Assembly: GCA_016195765.1 (NCBI GenBank) | Contig: JACPYZ010000029.1 | Location: 1 to 6,992, forward strand | Direction of reading: 5' to 3' | DNA: 6,992 bases | Source: Candidatus Curtissbacteria bacterium | Lineage (GTDB): Bacteria; Patescibacteriota; Microgenomatia; Curtissbacterales; GWA2-41-24 | Part shown: positions 1 through 6,875 of the stretch, one piece after another | Layout of the letters: each line of letters opens with the position of its first letter | How positions within the stretch are numbered: the first letter of the stretch is position 1 | Notes under the pieces: model-generated | What the model was told of the DNA's origin: nothing | The model's database searches: none | Seen by the model: only the letters and a program-made list of their open reading frames with translations | Program-made: the position numbers and the translations under genes

Positions 1-22
1 AGATCGATCAGTAGCCTCAGCC

Positions 23-592
23 ATGCGCGGATTATCGCCAACAGAGCAGTTGATCTATTCAGAAGTGCTTTCCGCAAATATGAAAGAAAAACTGGGGAAT
101 TTTGATCTTGAATTCTGCTCGGCTGAGGATATGGCTATGTACTTCAGGCATGCCATATTTGATCGGCTCGCAAGCACGAGAGAAGCGAAATTAGATGAAA
201 TAAGACATCTTTATGCGGACGAATTAGACCCCCTTGTTCATAGTAGATTTTTCCATAAAAGGGACTCGCGTTTATCAGAGGATGCGCTAGATATTTTAGA
301 GGTAATTATTACTAGAGATGAGGGTGAGTCAGGGTTTGCCAAAAGAGTAATTGACGGTATTTTGGATCCTAAGGTTATTGCATATACTGACAGCGCTCCC
401 GGTAGCGACAGACGTGGTTTGGTGAATTACGTGTTGGAACAAATCGTCGACATTCTTGAGAGCGAGAATCTTCTTGAAATGGGAAGGACCTTCTTTGCAA
501 CTCATCGCGACACAATGAGGTTTGCTAAGATGTGTTCCGAAAGAATGGGCCAGGAATGGAGCACTAAGCATTTTCTTGCCGACGAATCCTGA
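23..592 (+). CDS. Uncharacterised helical, acidic protein (possibly 5'-incomplete)
   Basis: I do not recognise this family. The 189-residue product counted from the first ATG is rich in charged residues and looks mostly alpha-helical, with no signal peptide, membrane segment, cysteine cluster or nucleotide-binding loop. Its two cysteines (residues 32 and 171) are isolated. The reading frame is open all the way to the left edge of the window (in-frame codons from position 2, no stop). The ATG at 23 has no Shine-Dalgarno sequence in front of it, so the true start may lie outside the window and the protein may be longer. It ends in TGA at 590-592, which overlaps the first base of the ribosome binding site of the next cistron. 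The two genes are therefore almost certainly co-transcribed and probably translationally linked. The coding call is secure from frame length and context; the function is unknown. Confidence 0.7.
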   Translation: MRGLSPTEQLIYSEVLSANMKEKLGNFDLEFCSAEDMAMYFRHAIFDRLASTREAKLDEIRHLYADELDPLVHSRFFHKRDSRLSEDALDILEVIITRDEGESGFAKRVIDGILDPKVIAYTDSAPGSDRRGLVNYVLEQIVDILESENLLEMGRTFFATHRDTMRFAKMCSERMGQEWSTKHFLADES

Positions 593-598
593 AAGGAG
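592..598 (+). promoter_or_regulatory. Strong Shine-Dalgarno site for the second cistron
   Basis: AAAGGAG sits 8 bases before the ATG at 607, an ideal arrangement. It decides the start of the second gene. Translation should begin at 607 and not at the GTG at 677, which has no ribosome binding site. It overlaps the stop codon of the preceding gene by one base. It is also the only clear Shine-Dalgarno sequence in front of any gene in this window. Confidence 0.8.
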
Positions 599-606
599 CC
601 ACTAAA

Positions 607-711
607 ATGCCAGACGAAAGACTCAGAATTGGAGTAGGAACAAACGATATCGGGACTGGTTCATTGGTGCCAATAGGTGATCCTAATCGTGGAGGCTGGT
701 TTAAAGGCTAG
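607..711 (+). CDS. 34-codon frame, likely the true N-terminus of the following large protein
   Basis: The frame starts at the ATG that follows the strong ribosome binding site and encodes 34 residues (MPDERLRIGVG... ending GGWFKG) before TAG at 709-711. It overlaps the 784-codon frame by 35 bases and lies one frame behind it. The long frame is closed just upstream by TAG at 674-676, so any join must occur between 677 and 708. Skipping one base at 706 would read ...GGWF-K-ARRSLASEV..., a smooth continuation giving one protein of about 807 residues. The favoured interpretation is that this is the beginning of the large gene, separated by a sequencing or assembly error, a real frameshift mutation or programmed +1 frameshifting. 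A free-standing 34-residue leader peptide is possible but less likely. Confidence 0.55.
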   Translation: MPDERLRIGVGTNDIGTGSLVPIGDPNRGGWFKG

Positions 712-3031
712 AAGAAGTCTAGCATCTGAAGTTTTTGGTATTTTACAAACCCATAGGCCCAGCAGTGGAAAGGGTGACTTTGTTGGTACTTGTGCTCTTA
801 AGAGATCAGATTTAGATGCAGCAGAAAGAAAAAAGTCGGCATGGGCTCTCCATCCCGATCTTAAGAATTTTGACGAACTAGTTAGAGATTATCGCTTGAG
901 AAAAGCCATTTTACCGCAGATTGCTCAAGGTGTAATTGGATTTTTACCAGGAGAGTTGTTTCCAGATGCCAGTATAGAGAGTTTTCCAAAAGAAGAAGAA
1001 ATGGCTGGCATTGTTAGAAACTCAATGGTTTCAGCCGCGTGCAACGGTTACCCGATGCCAGCGCTTTCGGTTGAAGATGTAAGAGTTGCAATCGCACAAA
1101 ACGAATACCATGCACTTTCCAGGGACCAAATAGTGTTGCAATATGGAGAAATTTTAAATGCTGTCGCGGAAGCCTCTGGTATTTCAAAAACCGAGGTTAT
1201 TGAATATCTTGAGGCTCTACAGGCCCAAACAGATCAACTGATTACAAATTACAGTCCACAATATTCCGACGATGTTGCAGCCGGTAAACTGCATACATTT
1301 ATGGCTTTCAAGGGGGTACTTTTACTAATGCATCCTTTACTTGAGGAAAAGGAACTCATTGTAAATAAAGACAGGGCTTATGAGTCAGACTACAGTATAT
1401 GGGGGCCGGAACACTCTGTCGTTATTGGCAATTATCGTATCCCGAACTTTGATATTCTAGCCAAGGCAGACGCTACAGCTAGAGCAAAGGGAGTTGATCC
1501 TTCAAAATTTCGAACTGCACTTTATGCCTGGAAACAGAAAGATAAAAACGTGAAAGTAAATGCAGCCTCTGTTGAAAGATGGCAACAAAAAGTTGAAAAG
1601 GCGCAAACAGATGTTGATGGATTTGTACCAGAGAGAGTCAAGACTTTTGACGAGGGAATATTGGTGCCTCTCTCACGTAAATATCCAATGGAGGTTAAAG
1701 ATTTCCGCGATAAAAGAAAAGCTTGGCAAGTCGTGGTAAGAAACTTTAAATCTGTTGGTCGTACTTTGGCACGAATTAATGAACTAAAAAAAATTATGGC
1801 AGTTGACAGTGAAACTTTTGCCTTGCCGAGCTGGAAAATGGAACAAAGAAGAAGGGTGATGGAGCAACAAAAGGAGAGCGCCGGGACAAAATACTCTGAA
1901 GCCTTATTGGCATTTTCAAACCATTCCTATGATGACTTGGTACATCTTGCCACTTATCAAGGTAAGAACTTTATGAGACGCCTTGATGGGATGGGAATTG
2001 ATAATTTGGACAAGTTGATAAGTCAGTGGGCAGTCGGCGAACGTGCAGTTTTTTCTAACCAGGATGCCTTGCATCGAGTCGGAGATATAACTGCCGGGGA
2101 CATAATTACTTTTACCGACAGTAGAATAAAGTCCTATCAAGATTTAATAGCTGATTTTGATAAAGAGACTAAGGGCCTACCCGAAACGGAAAGAGTTAAA
2201 CAAATAAGAGCTGGAGTTCGCATAAGACTCGCTCAGAACTTAGCCACACAGCGTAACTTAAGACGCAATTTGGCCCCGTTTGAGTTCAGCAGACATAAAA
2301 AAGGTGTGCCAGGGTTTTACTTGCTTTGGAGTTTGCAAAGCCGGGTTGACCTTCTGGGGGCGGTTTTGGGCACCAAACTTAGTCTTGAGGAAATTACCCA
2401 CGTTGAGGGAACTTCAGGTTTTAGCAGAGAAGGTGTCGAATATTTGTTAAAGAAATATGAATCATCTGTATTATTTTTAAAAACGACTGGCTCTACGGCT
2501 ACTGATGATAATGTACGGAGTTTGCATGAAACGCAAGGTATTCTTTCGCAGTCCTTGTCGTGGGTGATTGGTCAAGGCAGCCTACCACTTATTATTCCAG
2601 ACAAAGAAGAACTTGCCTCAGTGTTTGACGAGCGAATAGAATTTTATGGCAAATCAAGAGAAAAAAGTGTAAAGGTAGCCGAAGTGACCAGGATTAATAG
2701 ATACATAGCATCCCTCATCGCGTTAAGGAGAAACTTAGGTAATCCGCTAATGCCTTTCCCTGAATGCGTCGGCCTGAGTAGTGATGATTTCAGAGTTGCT
2801 CTAAACGCTAGAAGTGCTCATATTCACTATCAGCTTAGAGCAAAAGAATTAAGAACGGATTACGATAAAGCCTTTGACTTTATAAGCACCGCAGCTGGGG
2901 AACTAAAATTAGACTCTCTAAAACGTAATTTGCAACGTGCAAAAAAACAATTAGGTGTGATGGAGCAAAGAACTTTCGATAATGAATTGCTAGAAAGAAT
3001 GCAGGAGCTGGGACTTGCCTTACCTCTTTAG
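677..3031 (+). CDS. Large uncharacterised protein (784 codons; about 807 if joined to the upstream frame)
   Basis: I do not recognise this family. The open frame begins with GTG at 677, directly after an in-frame TAG, without a ribosome binding site. The first in-frame ATG is only at residue 109, so the native start is probably the ATG at 607 reached by a frame change. The product is soluble, strongly helical and rich in Lys/Arg/Glu. It has no convincing signal peptide or transmembrane helix. There are three scattered cysteines (39, 122, 696), no Walker motif and no recognisable catalytic signature. Stretches at about residues 341-400, 480-530 and 715-778 are highly charged and could form long helices or coiled coils. 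A mid-region around 535-570 (FEFSRHKKGVPGFYLLWSLQ) is more aromatic. Large size with no enzyme motif would fit a structural or scaffold role, but that is only a guess. It forms a two-gene operon with the preceding gene and converges on the minus-strand module. Confidence 0.75.
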   Translation: MILIVEAGLKARRSLASEVFGILQTHRPSSGKGDFVGTCALKRSDLDAAERKKSAWALHPDLKNFDELVRDYRLRKAILPQIAQGVIGFLPGELFPDASIESFPKEEEMAGIVRNSMVSAACNGYPMPALSVEDVRVAIAQNEYHALSRDQIVLQYGEILNAVAEASGISKTEVIEYLEALQAQTDQLITNYSPQYSDDVAAGKLHTFMAFKGVLLLMHPLLEEKELIVNKDRAYESDYSIWGPEHSVVIGNYRIPNFDILAKADATARAKGVDPSKFRTALYAWKQKDKNVKVNAASVERWQQKVEKAQTDVDGFVPERVKTFDEGILVPLSRKYPMEVKDFRDKRKAWQVVVRNFKSVGRTLARINELKKIMAVDSETFALPSWKMEQRRRVMEQQKESAGTKYSEALLAFSNHSYDDLVHLATYQGKNFMRRLDGMGIDNLDKLISQWAVGERAVFSNQDALHRVGDITAGDIITFTDSRIKSYQDLIADFDKETKGLPETERVKQIRAGVRIRLAQNLATQRNLRRNLAPFEFSRHKKGVPGFYLLWSLQSRVDLLGAVLGTKLSLEEITHVEGTSGFSREGVEYLLKKYESSVLFLKTTGSTATDDNVRSLHETQGILSQSLSWVIGQGSLPLIIPDKEELASVFDERIEFYGKSREKSVKVAEVTRINRYIASLIALRRNLGNPLMPFPECVGLSSDDFRVALNARSAHIHYQLRAKELRTDYDKAFDFISTAAGELKLDSLKRNLQRAKKQLGVMEQRTFDNELLERMQELGLALPL
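691..711 (+). other. Candidate frame-change site between the 34-codon and 784-codon frames
   Basis: The zero frame reads ...GGA GGC TGG TTT AAA GGC TAG. A Lys-tRNA on AAA (703-705) could re-pair with AAG one base downstream (704-706), after which GCT at 707 continues in the long frame. A GGAGG Shine-Dalgarno-like core at 691-695 lies 7 bases before the AAA codon, and a zero-frame TAG follows one codon after the slip. These resemble elements of programmed +1 frameshifting, although in the classic prfB case the spacing is tighter (about 3 bases) and the stop itself occupies the A site. A simple extra base in the assembly explains the data equally well. Confidence 0.3.
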
Positions 3032-3040
3032 GAATGCATG

Positions 3041-3802
3041 TTATTGCACTTTCTGCCAAGCACTACCTTTAAACCCTGATCGTTCTATCTCTACTTTTGT
3101 CGCTAGGTAAAAAGGCGTACTTGGCATTTCTTTGCAAATGAACTTAAATAAGTGTTTTTTTGTCTTTTGACTGGGGCAGACGATAAGAAAAGAAGGCAGT
3201 GGGTCACGACTGTAGTCTGACCACTGATTGTTGTCTGTGTACTTAAGATAATCCTCAAATATCTTGTCCAACAAGTACCATGGCAGTCGTTCATTTATAA
3301 GGATCAGGAAATATCTCTTTGTCTTCTTTGGGCTCTTAATGGAGATATAAGCATTAGGCATCGGTTTTGGAAAATAATAAAATCCTTTTAAATTAGCTTG
3401 TGTTGAGAAATGTAACTTTTCGTCTTTTTCTATTTGAGCTCTAAGGTTAAGAAAAATATCGGCTATGAAGATGTGTCTGTTTACGAAATTATCAGACGTT
3501 CCCTTTTCTTGATAAACCCTATTTAAAACTGCAATCTCGCACTTTGGATGGGTCTTGAGTTTTCTTCTGGCAACCTTGGTTAGAAAATAAATGGCAGGTT
3601 TAGTGTTTGCTATAAACTTCTTCCTGTCAAAATCGCGATAATCTATATACCCTTTTTTCCTTAAGTCTTGTAACCAAAATTGAACTGTCTGTGGGTCTTT
3701 GTGTTTGAATAGTTTTTGAATTTGATTTGTATTTAAGTAGTGGAATTTATAAAGATGAAGAAGGGTATTAAGTTGTTTGTCGGATGTATTGGGTAGTTCC
3801 AT
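3041..3802 (-). CDS. Winged-helix protein of the replication-relaxation type
   Basis: This 253-residue protein has an N-terminal winged helix-turn-helix: helices at about residues 11-20 and 24-33 (NTNQIQKLFKH), a recognition helix near 36-50 (DPQTVQFWLQDLRKKGYI), then a short wing and the step IYFLTKVARRKL at about 71-82. This order is typical of replication-relaxation family proteins, which are found on plasmids and integrative elements and implicated in plasmid replication or DNA relaxation. The C-terminal half (about 100-240) is basic and alternates hydrophobic strands with Lys clusters (PKKTKRYF, PSQKTKKHL). It lies downstream of the TraG-like ATPase on the same strand, consistent with a mobile-element module. 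The ATG at 3802 has no Shine-Dalgarno sequence. Just upstream are a plausible promoter and two inverted repeats that could be its own operator. The fold call is fairly firm; the biochemical role is inferred. Confidence 0.65.
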   Translation of the reverse strand: MELPNTSDKQLNTLLHLYKFHYLNTNQIQKLFKHKDPQTVQFWLQDLRKKGYIDYRDFDRKKFIANTKPAIYFLTKVARRKLKTHPKCEIAVLNRVYQEKGTSDNFVNRHIFIADIFLNLRAQIEKDEKLHFSTQANLKGFYYFPKPMPNAYISIKSPKKTKRYFLILINERLPWYLLDKIFEDYLKYTDNNQWSDYSRDPLPSFLIVCPSQKTKKHLFKFICKEMPSTPFYLATKVEIERSGFKGSAWQKVQ

Positions 3803-3862
3803 TGTTTATTATTTTTTGATTAGTATGCGAGTTAGATATACTTGTTAGTTGTTAAAGGTTCG

Positions 3863-3880
3863 AGATAAAATATTTTATCT
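3863..3880. repeat. Perfect 18-bp palindrome, possible operator
   Basis: AGATAAAATATTTTATCT reads identically on both strands. It lies 61 bases upstream of the winged-helix gene start, between the predicted transcription start (near 3900) and the ATG. A loop-free palindrome fits a dimeric DNA-binding protein better than an RNA hairpin. The winged-helix protein encoded directly downstream is the obvious candidate binder, but that is inference. The all-A/T character except for the outer G/C pair argues against a terminator. Confidence 0.5.
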
Positions 3881-3881
3881 A

Positions 3882-3899
3882 CTTATATTTATATATAAG
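3882..3899. repeat. 18-bp inverted repeat with 4-base centre, tandem to the palindrome
   Basis: Arms CTTATAT and ATATAAG are exact reverse complements around TTAT. The element begins one base after the neighbouring 18-bp palindrome, so two dyads of equal length sit end to end. The sequences of the two dyads are not the same, although both are A/T-rich. It could be a second operator half, an easily melted region or chance in A/T-rich DNA. Confidence 0.4.
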
Positions 3900-3906
3900 A
3901 ATAGAC

Positions 3907-3934
3907 ATTAAACTTTAAACAAAACTAGCCTCAA
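3907..3934 (-). promoter_or_regulatory. Possible promoter for the winged-helix gene
   Basis: Read on the minus strand, TTGAGG (3934-3929) is followed after 16 bases by TTTAAT (3912-3907). These match the sigma-70 consensus at 4/6 and 5/6. The predicted transcription start near 3900 leaves a leader of about 98 bases that contains both inverted repeats. The region is A/T-rich, so other -10-like sequences exist and the exact start is uncertain. Confidence 0.3.
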
Positions 3935-3951
3935 AAACAGCCAATTTCAAC

Positions 3952-3965
3952 TGGTACGCGTACCA
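3952..3965. repeat. 14-bp GC-containing perfect palindrome
   Basis: TGGTACGCGTACCA is perfectly palindromic and ends 8 bases beyond the stop codon of the ATPase gene, on its downstream side. It stands out in a very A/T-rich intergenic stretch. It has no loop and no following T-run on the minus strand, so it does not look like an intrinsic terminator. It also lies about 18 bases upstream of the possible -35 of the winged-helix gene, a position suited to a regulator-binding site. Confidence 0.45.
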
Positions 3966-3973
3966 TGTCATAT

Positions 3974-6682
3974 CTAATCCTCACCCTCTTCAGGAGTAAA
4001 CTTCTTAGATGCCGTATTGCCCTTAGCTCTAGTAACATTTTGACTTGAATCCTCTTTGGCATTCACTATCTGTTTCGGTTCGGGTTTTTTGTAGACAATG
4101 GCATTGTTTTTTCGTGACGCTTCAATAAGTCTTTCTCTCTTTTTGGGATCTTTTTTAACTTTAGTAAATATTGTGACACCGGAAAAAGGGTCTTCTGATT
4201 CAATTGCCGATATTTTTATATAAAAGTGATAACGGGGAAGACTGTAAATTTCTCCTTTTTGCACATATGGTGAAAATTGCTCTAGCAACAAATCTTCATC
4301 CACCGGATTACCGGTTCTGAAACAAACAACTGTGGTCACATTTCCTAAAATCACGTTTACAATACTTCTGTCTTCTTGTTGGGAAGTTGACTGCTCGGCA
4401 ATATAGACTTCCAACCCATACTTTCTGCCTTCAGATAACATTTTGGAAAACGATAATGTAGCAAAGTTTTGAAACTCATCAACATACAGATGAAACTGTC
4501 GCCTTTTATTTTGTGGAATATCTGCCCGCTTTAAGGCCGCCTGTTGGATTTTAGTAAGAATAGTTGTTCCTAAAAGACGCGCTGTATCCTCACCAAGTTT
4601 ACCTTGGGAAAGATTACATATTAGAATTTTCCCATTTAATATTTCACTAAAATCAATTGTCGATTTCTTTTGTTCTAAGATTCTTTTGGCAGTAGGCGAA
4701 AAAAGGAACCTTCCGATTTTGGAGGTTACTCCACCAACCATTTTGACTACCTGATAGTCACCGGCTTTTCCAAATTCAAATTCCCAGAAATTCTTTAAGT
4801 TCTCATCTTGAAGTTTATCAACTACTTGTTTTCGAAAGGGTGGGTTATTTAACAAATCATAGATAGTAAAAATTGTTGGACTCTCCGTTGTAAATACTGT
4901 ATGGATCGTATTTCTTAAAATATATTCGATTCTGTGGGCGTTAGCGTTTTCCTCTTTTGAAAACACTTTTCTAAAAAGTGAGACCACACCTTCGGCAACA
5001 ACTTCCCTCTCAAGTTCAGCCTCATCTTCATCTAAGCCCGGAGTAAGCTCCAATAAATTTATGCCAATTGGGTATTTAAGATCAAAGGGATTGAGGTAGA
5101 TAAGATCATCTTTGCGACTTTCCGGTACGCATGCCAGCAAATCTTCAGATACATCACCATGGGGATCAATAAATGCCAAGCCTTCACCATTTTCTATATC
5201 GTGTTTGGCCATACTAAACATCAAGGTGGTTTTGCCGCTACCGGTTCTTCCAATAATATACATATGAGTTTTCCGTTCCTCACCAGTCAGTCCGATTGGT
5301 GTTGTCGTGCCTGCGTAGCTATTATTGCCAAAAACAACGGCTAGTTTACTACCTTGCTTTAAAGATAGCGGTGCAGGCAAATCTTTAGATTTAACTTTGA
5401 CAATATCTTCAGTTTGGTTAACTCTTTGAAAAGGGAAATGGTAAAGATCCGAAACTTCAGAAACTGACAACAGTGAAGAACTGCTATTACCAAAAAGGGA
5501 CAGTAACCTTTTTTGAAAAGTTAGGAAGCGGACTTTCGACCATATAAAATCAGGGAGACCGCTTTTTTTAACGAGGGATTGGTATCCAGGCACAGAGAAT
5601 GTTTCCAAGGAGGCGATAAATCCATCGACTCTTTCTCTTTGATCTGTATCGTCTTTGACCATGACCAAAACTCTGGCTGTAGCTTCAAAAAGTGATTGAT
5701 CGATTTTTGACTGCACTAGACTAACTGTTTCCTGTTCAAAGGAGGAGAGTATTCTGGCTGGTTTTACATTTGAAGCTACCAGGGACTGCTGCTGCAGTTC
5801 GAACTGCCTGGCCATAACGTAGTTTTTGTTGGTACCGTTAGCAAGCTCAGTTACCGCCCATTGAAGCTGATTACCGGTTACTTTGACGAAGCCCAAAATT
5901 AATTTGAGCGTTAGAAAAAGCGGTTGAATATAAGAAGGAATCCGAAACCGATCTAAATAGACAAATAAATCCCCATTTCTCAAAATTATTCTTTTTATAG
6001 CGGGAGCTTCTCGAGTTTTGGTTTGGGATAAAATAAGTTGAAAAGCGACAAGCTCATCTTTTTTAAGCTTTGTCATCATCCCCGTTATATAAGCGACTGG
6101 ATCATGTTCGCTTAAAGTGTCTTGGCGCTTAAGCGGGTATGCGAAGTGTTTTTGCTGGTTAAACTCGATGATCTTAGGACTGAGTCTGGTTGATTTTTCA
6201 GAATTGCCAGGCAAATAATCAGCAACGGTTTTAACGCTTACTTGAGGCAGATACGAGAGCAGACTTCTTTTAACATTGTTTGCTTCTTTTGGTGTAGTTC
6301 TAATTAAATACCTAATCCCTTGATTTAAGCTTGAAGCAATTTCAAAAGAAAAAAGCGTTTTTTTACCTAGCAACTTTTCTTGAAATGTTTTTCTCTTGGC
6401 TAAATTATGGATTACCGAAAAAAGTTGCTGAGTCGTATAGGCGGTCTTTTCCGTAATAGCAGGTGGAGTAAGTTCTAAAAGCACTGATTCTTCTTTTAAA
6501 GACTTCCTTAAAAGAAGGAGCCTTTTAACCAGTAAGAAAACAAAGGCAAAAGATAACGCGAATAATACAAGGCTAAAAAAGGTTGGGAGTGAATGTGAAA
6601 TACCACCCACAAACTGCCTGGAGTTAAAGTTCCTAAATACTCTGGCGATTATGTAGTCAGCCCTAAACTGCTGAATATCCAT
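3974..6682 (-). CDS. Membrane-anchored TraG/VirD4-like DNA-transfer ATPase
   Basis: This 902-residue protein resembles the type IV secretion coupling ATPases that pump DNA during conjugation. A hydrophobic segment at about residues 33-53 (FFSLVLFALSFAFVFLLV), followed by basic residues, should anchor it in the membrane with the bulk in the cytoplasm. Residues about 80-440 form a long domain of unknown function. The motor domain follows: Walker A GRTGSGKTT at 478-486, the downstream strand FIDPHGD at 504-510, a strand LICNLSQGKLGED near 687-699, Walker B LYVDEF at 732-737, and EGRKYGLEVYIAEQ at 751-764, where the family usually has a conserved sensor Gln. All key ATPase residues are present. 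The tail (about 843-895) is basic and ends in an acidic EEGED. The ATG at 6682 is the only possible ATG before an upstream in-frame stop (6728-6730); no clear Shine-Dalgarno sequence is seen. No other secretion-system part lies in the window, so DNA export versus uptake cannot be told. Confidence 0.85.
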   Translation of the reverse strand: MDIQQFRADYIIARVFRNFNSRQFVGGISHSLPTFFSLVLFALSFAFVFLLVKRLLLLRKSLKEESVLLELTPPAITEKTAYTTQQLFSVIHNLAKRKTFQEKLLGKKTLFSFEIASSLNQGIRYLIRTTPKEANNVKRSLLSYLPQVSVKTVADYLPGNSEKSTRLSPKIIEFNQQKHFAYPLKRQDTLSEHDPVAYITGMMTKLKKDELVAFQLILSQTKTREAPAIKRIILRNGDLFVYLDRFRIPSYIQPLFLTLKLILGFVKVTGNQLQWAVTELANGTNKNYVMARQFELQQQSLVASNVKPARILSSFEQETVSLVQSKIDQSLFEATARVLVMVKDDTDQRERVDGFIASLETFSVPGYQSLVKKSGLPDFIWSKVRFLTFQKRLLSLFGNSSSSLLSVSEVSDLYHFPFQRVNQTEDIVKVKSKDLPAPLSLKQGSKLAVVFGNNSYAGTTTPIGLTGEERKTHMYIIGRTGSGKTTLMFSMAKHDIENGEGLAFIDPHGDVSEDLLACVPESRKDDLIYLNPFDLKYPIGINLLELTPGLDEDEAELEREVVAEGVVSLFRKVFSKEENANAHRIEYILRNTIHTVFTTESPTIFTIYDLLNNPPFRKQVVDKLQDENLKNFWEFEFGKAGDYQVVKMVGGVTSKIGRFLFSPTAKRILEQKKSTIDFSEILNGKILICNLSQGKLGEDTARLLGTTILTKIQQAALKRADIPQNKRRQFHLYVDEFQNFATLSFSKMLSEGRKYGLEVYIAEQSTSQQEDRSIVNVILGNVTTVVCFRTGNPVDEDLLLEQFSPYVQKGEIYSLPRYHFYIKISAIESEDPFSGVTIFTKVKKDPKKRERLIEASRKNNAIVYKKPEPKQIVNAKEDSSQNVTRAKGNTASKKFTPEEGED

Positions 6683-6721
6683 ATAGCACTTATGAGCAGT
6701 TTTGGGCAGAAATCTGGGGAG

Positions 6722-6730
6722 AATATATCA
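6722..6730 (-). promoter_or_regulatory. Possible extended -10 promoter for the ATPase gene
   Basis: On the minus strand TGATATATT forms an extended -10 (TGN followed by TATATT, 5/6 to consensus). Transcription would start near 6715 and give a leader of about 30 bases before the ATG at 6682. No good -35 is found at the usual distance, which an extended -10 can tolerate. A second, weaker pair (TTCACT, 16 bases, TATCTT) lies further upstream. Confidence 0.3.
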
Positions 6731-6787
6731 CAGATTACTTAATAAAGATAGAAACATTGGTATAAAAGTGAACCTGCTATCAGCCTC

Positions 6788-6815
6788 TTGACATAGATTG
6801 TAGATTTGATACACT
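6788..6815 (+). promoter_or_regulatory. Strong sigma-70-type promoter with extended -10
   Basis: A perfect -35 TTGACA (6788-6793) is followed after 16 bases by TACACT (6810-6815), preceded by TG at 6807-6808 to give an extended -10. Transcription should start near 6822 and give a leader of about 54 bases for the gene at 6876. The spacer contains TAGATT twice (6794-6799 and 6801-6806), a 7-base-period direct repeat that could be a regulator site or chance. This is the most convincing promoter in the window. Confidence 0.6.
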
Positions 6816-6875
6816 ATACATAGCATGAATAGTTACTAAATGCGTAATTAAGCAAAATAGCCTCATTTTAAACAT

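Noticed and set aside
329..571. 80-codon minus-strand frame opposite the first gene
   Set aside because: It is antisense to a frame that is closely coupled to the next cistron. Its composition looks like an out-of-frame translation.
1916..2140. 74-codon minus-strand frame inside the large unknown gene
   Set aside because: It is an antisense shadow of a long, well-formed coding frame and has no start signals.
3025..3060. Terminator between the convergent genes
   Set aside because: Only the short palindrome ATGCAT is present. There is no GC-rich stem and no T-run on either strand.
3103..3294. 63-codon minus-strand frame overlapping the winged-helix gene
   Set aside because: It is an alternative frame within the winged-helix gene, with no independent start signal.
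5159..5344. 61-codon plus-strand frame inside the ATPase gene
   Set aside because: It is the antisense shadow of the Walker A region of the ATPase, with no ribosome binding site or independent support.
6825..6851. Tiny leader frames MNSY-stop and MRN-stop between the right-hand promoter and the gene at 6876
   Set aside because: They are too short to be meaningful, have no ribosome binding site and no attenuator hairpin. Such frames arise often by chance in A/T-rich leaders.
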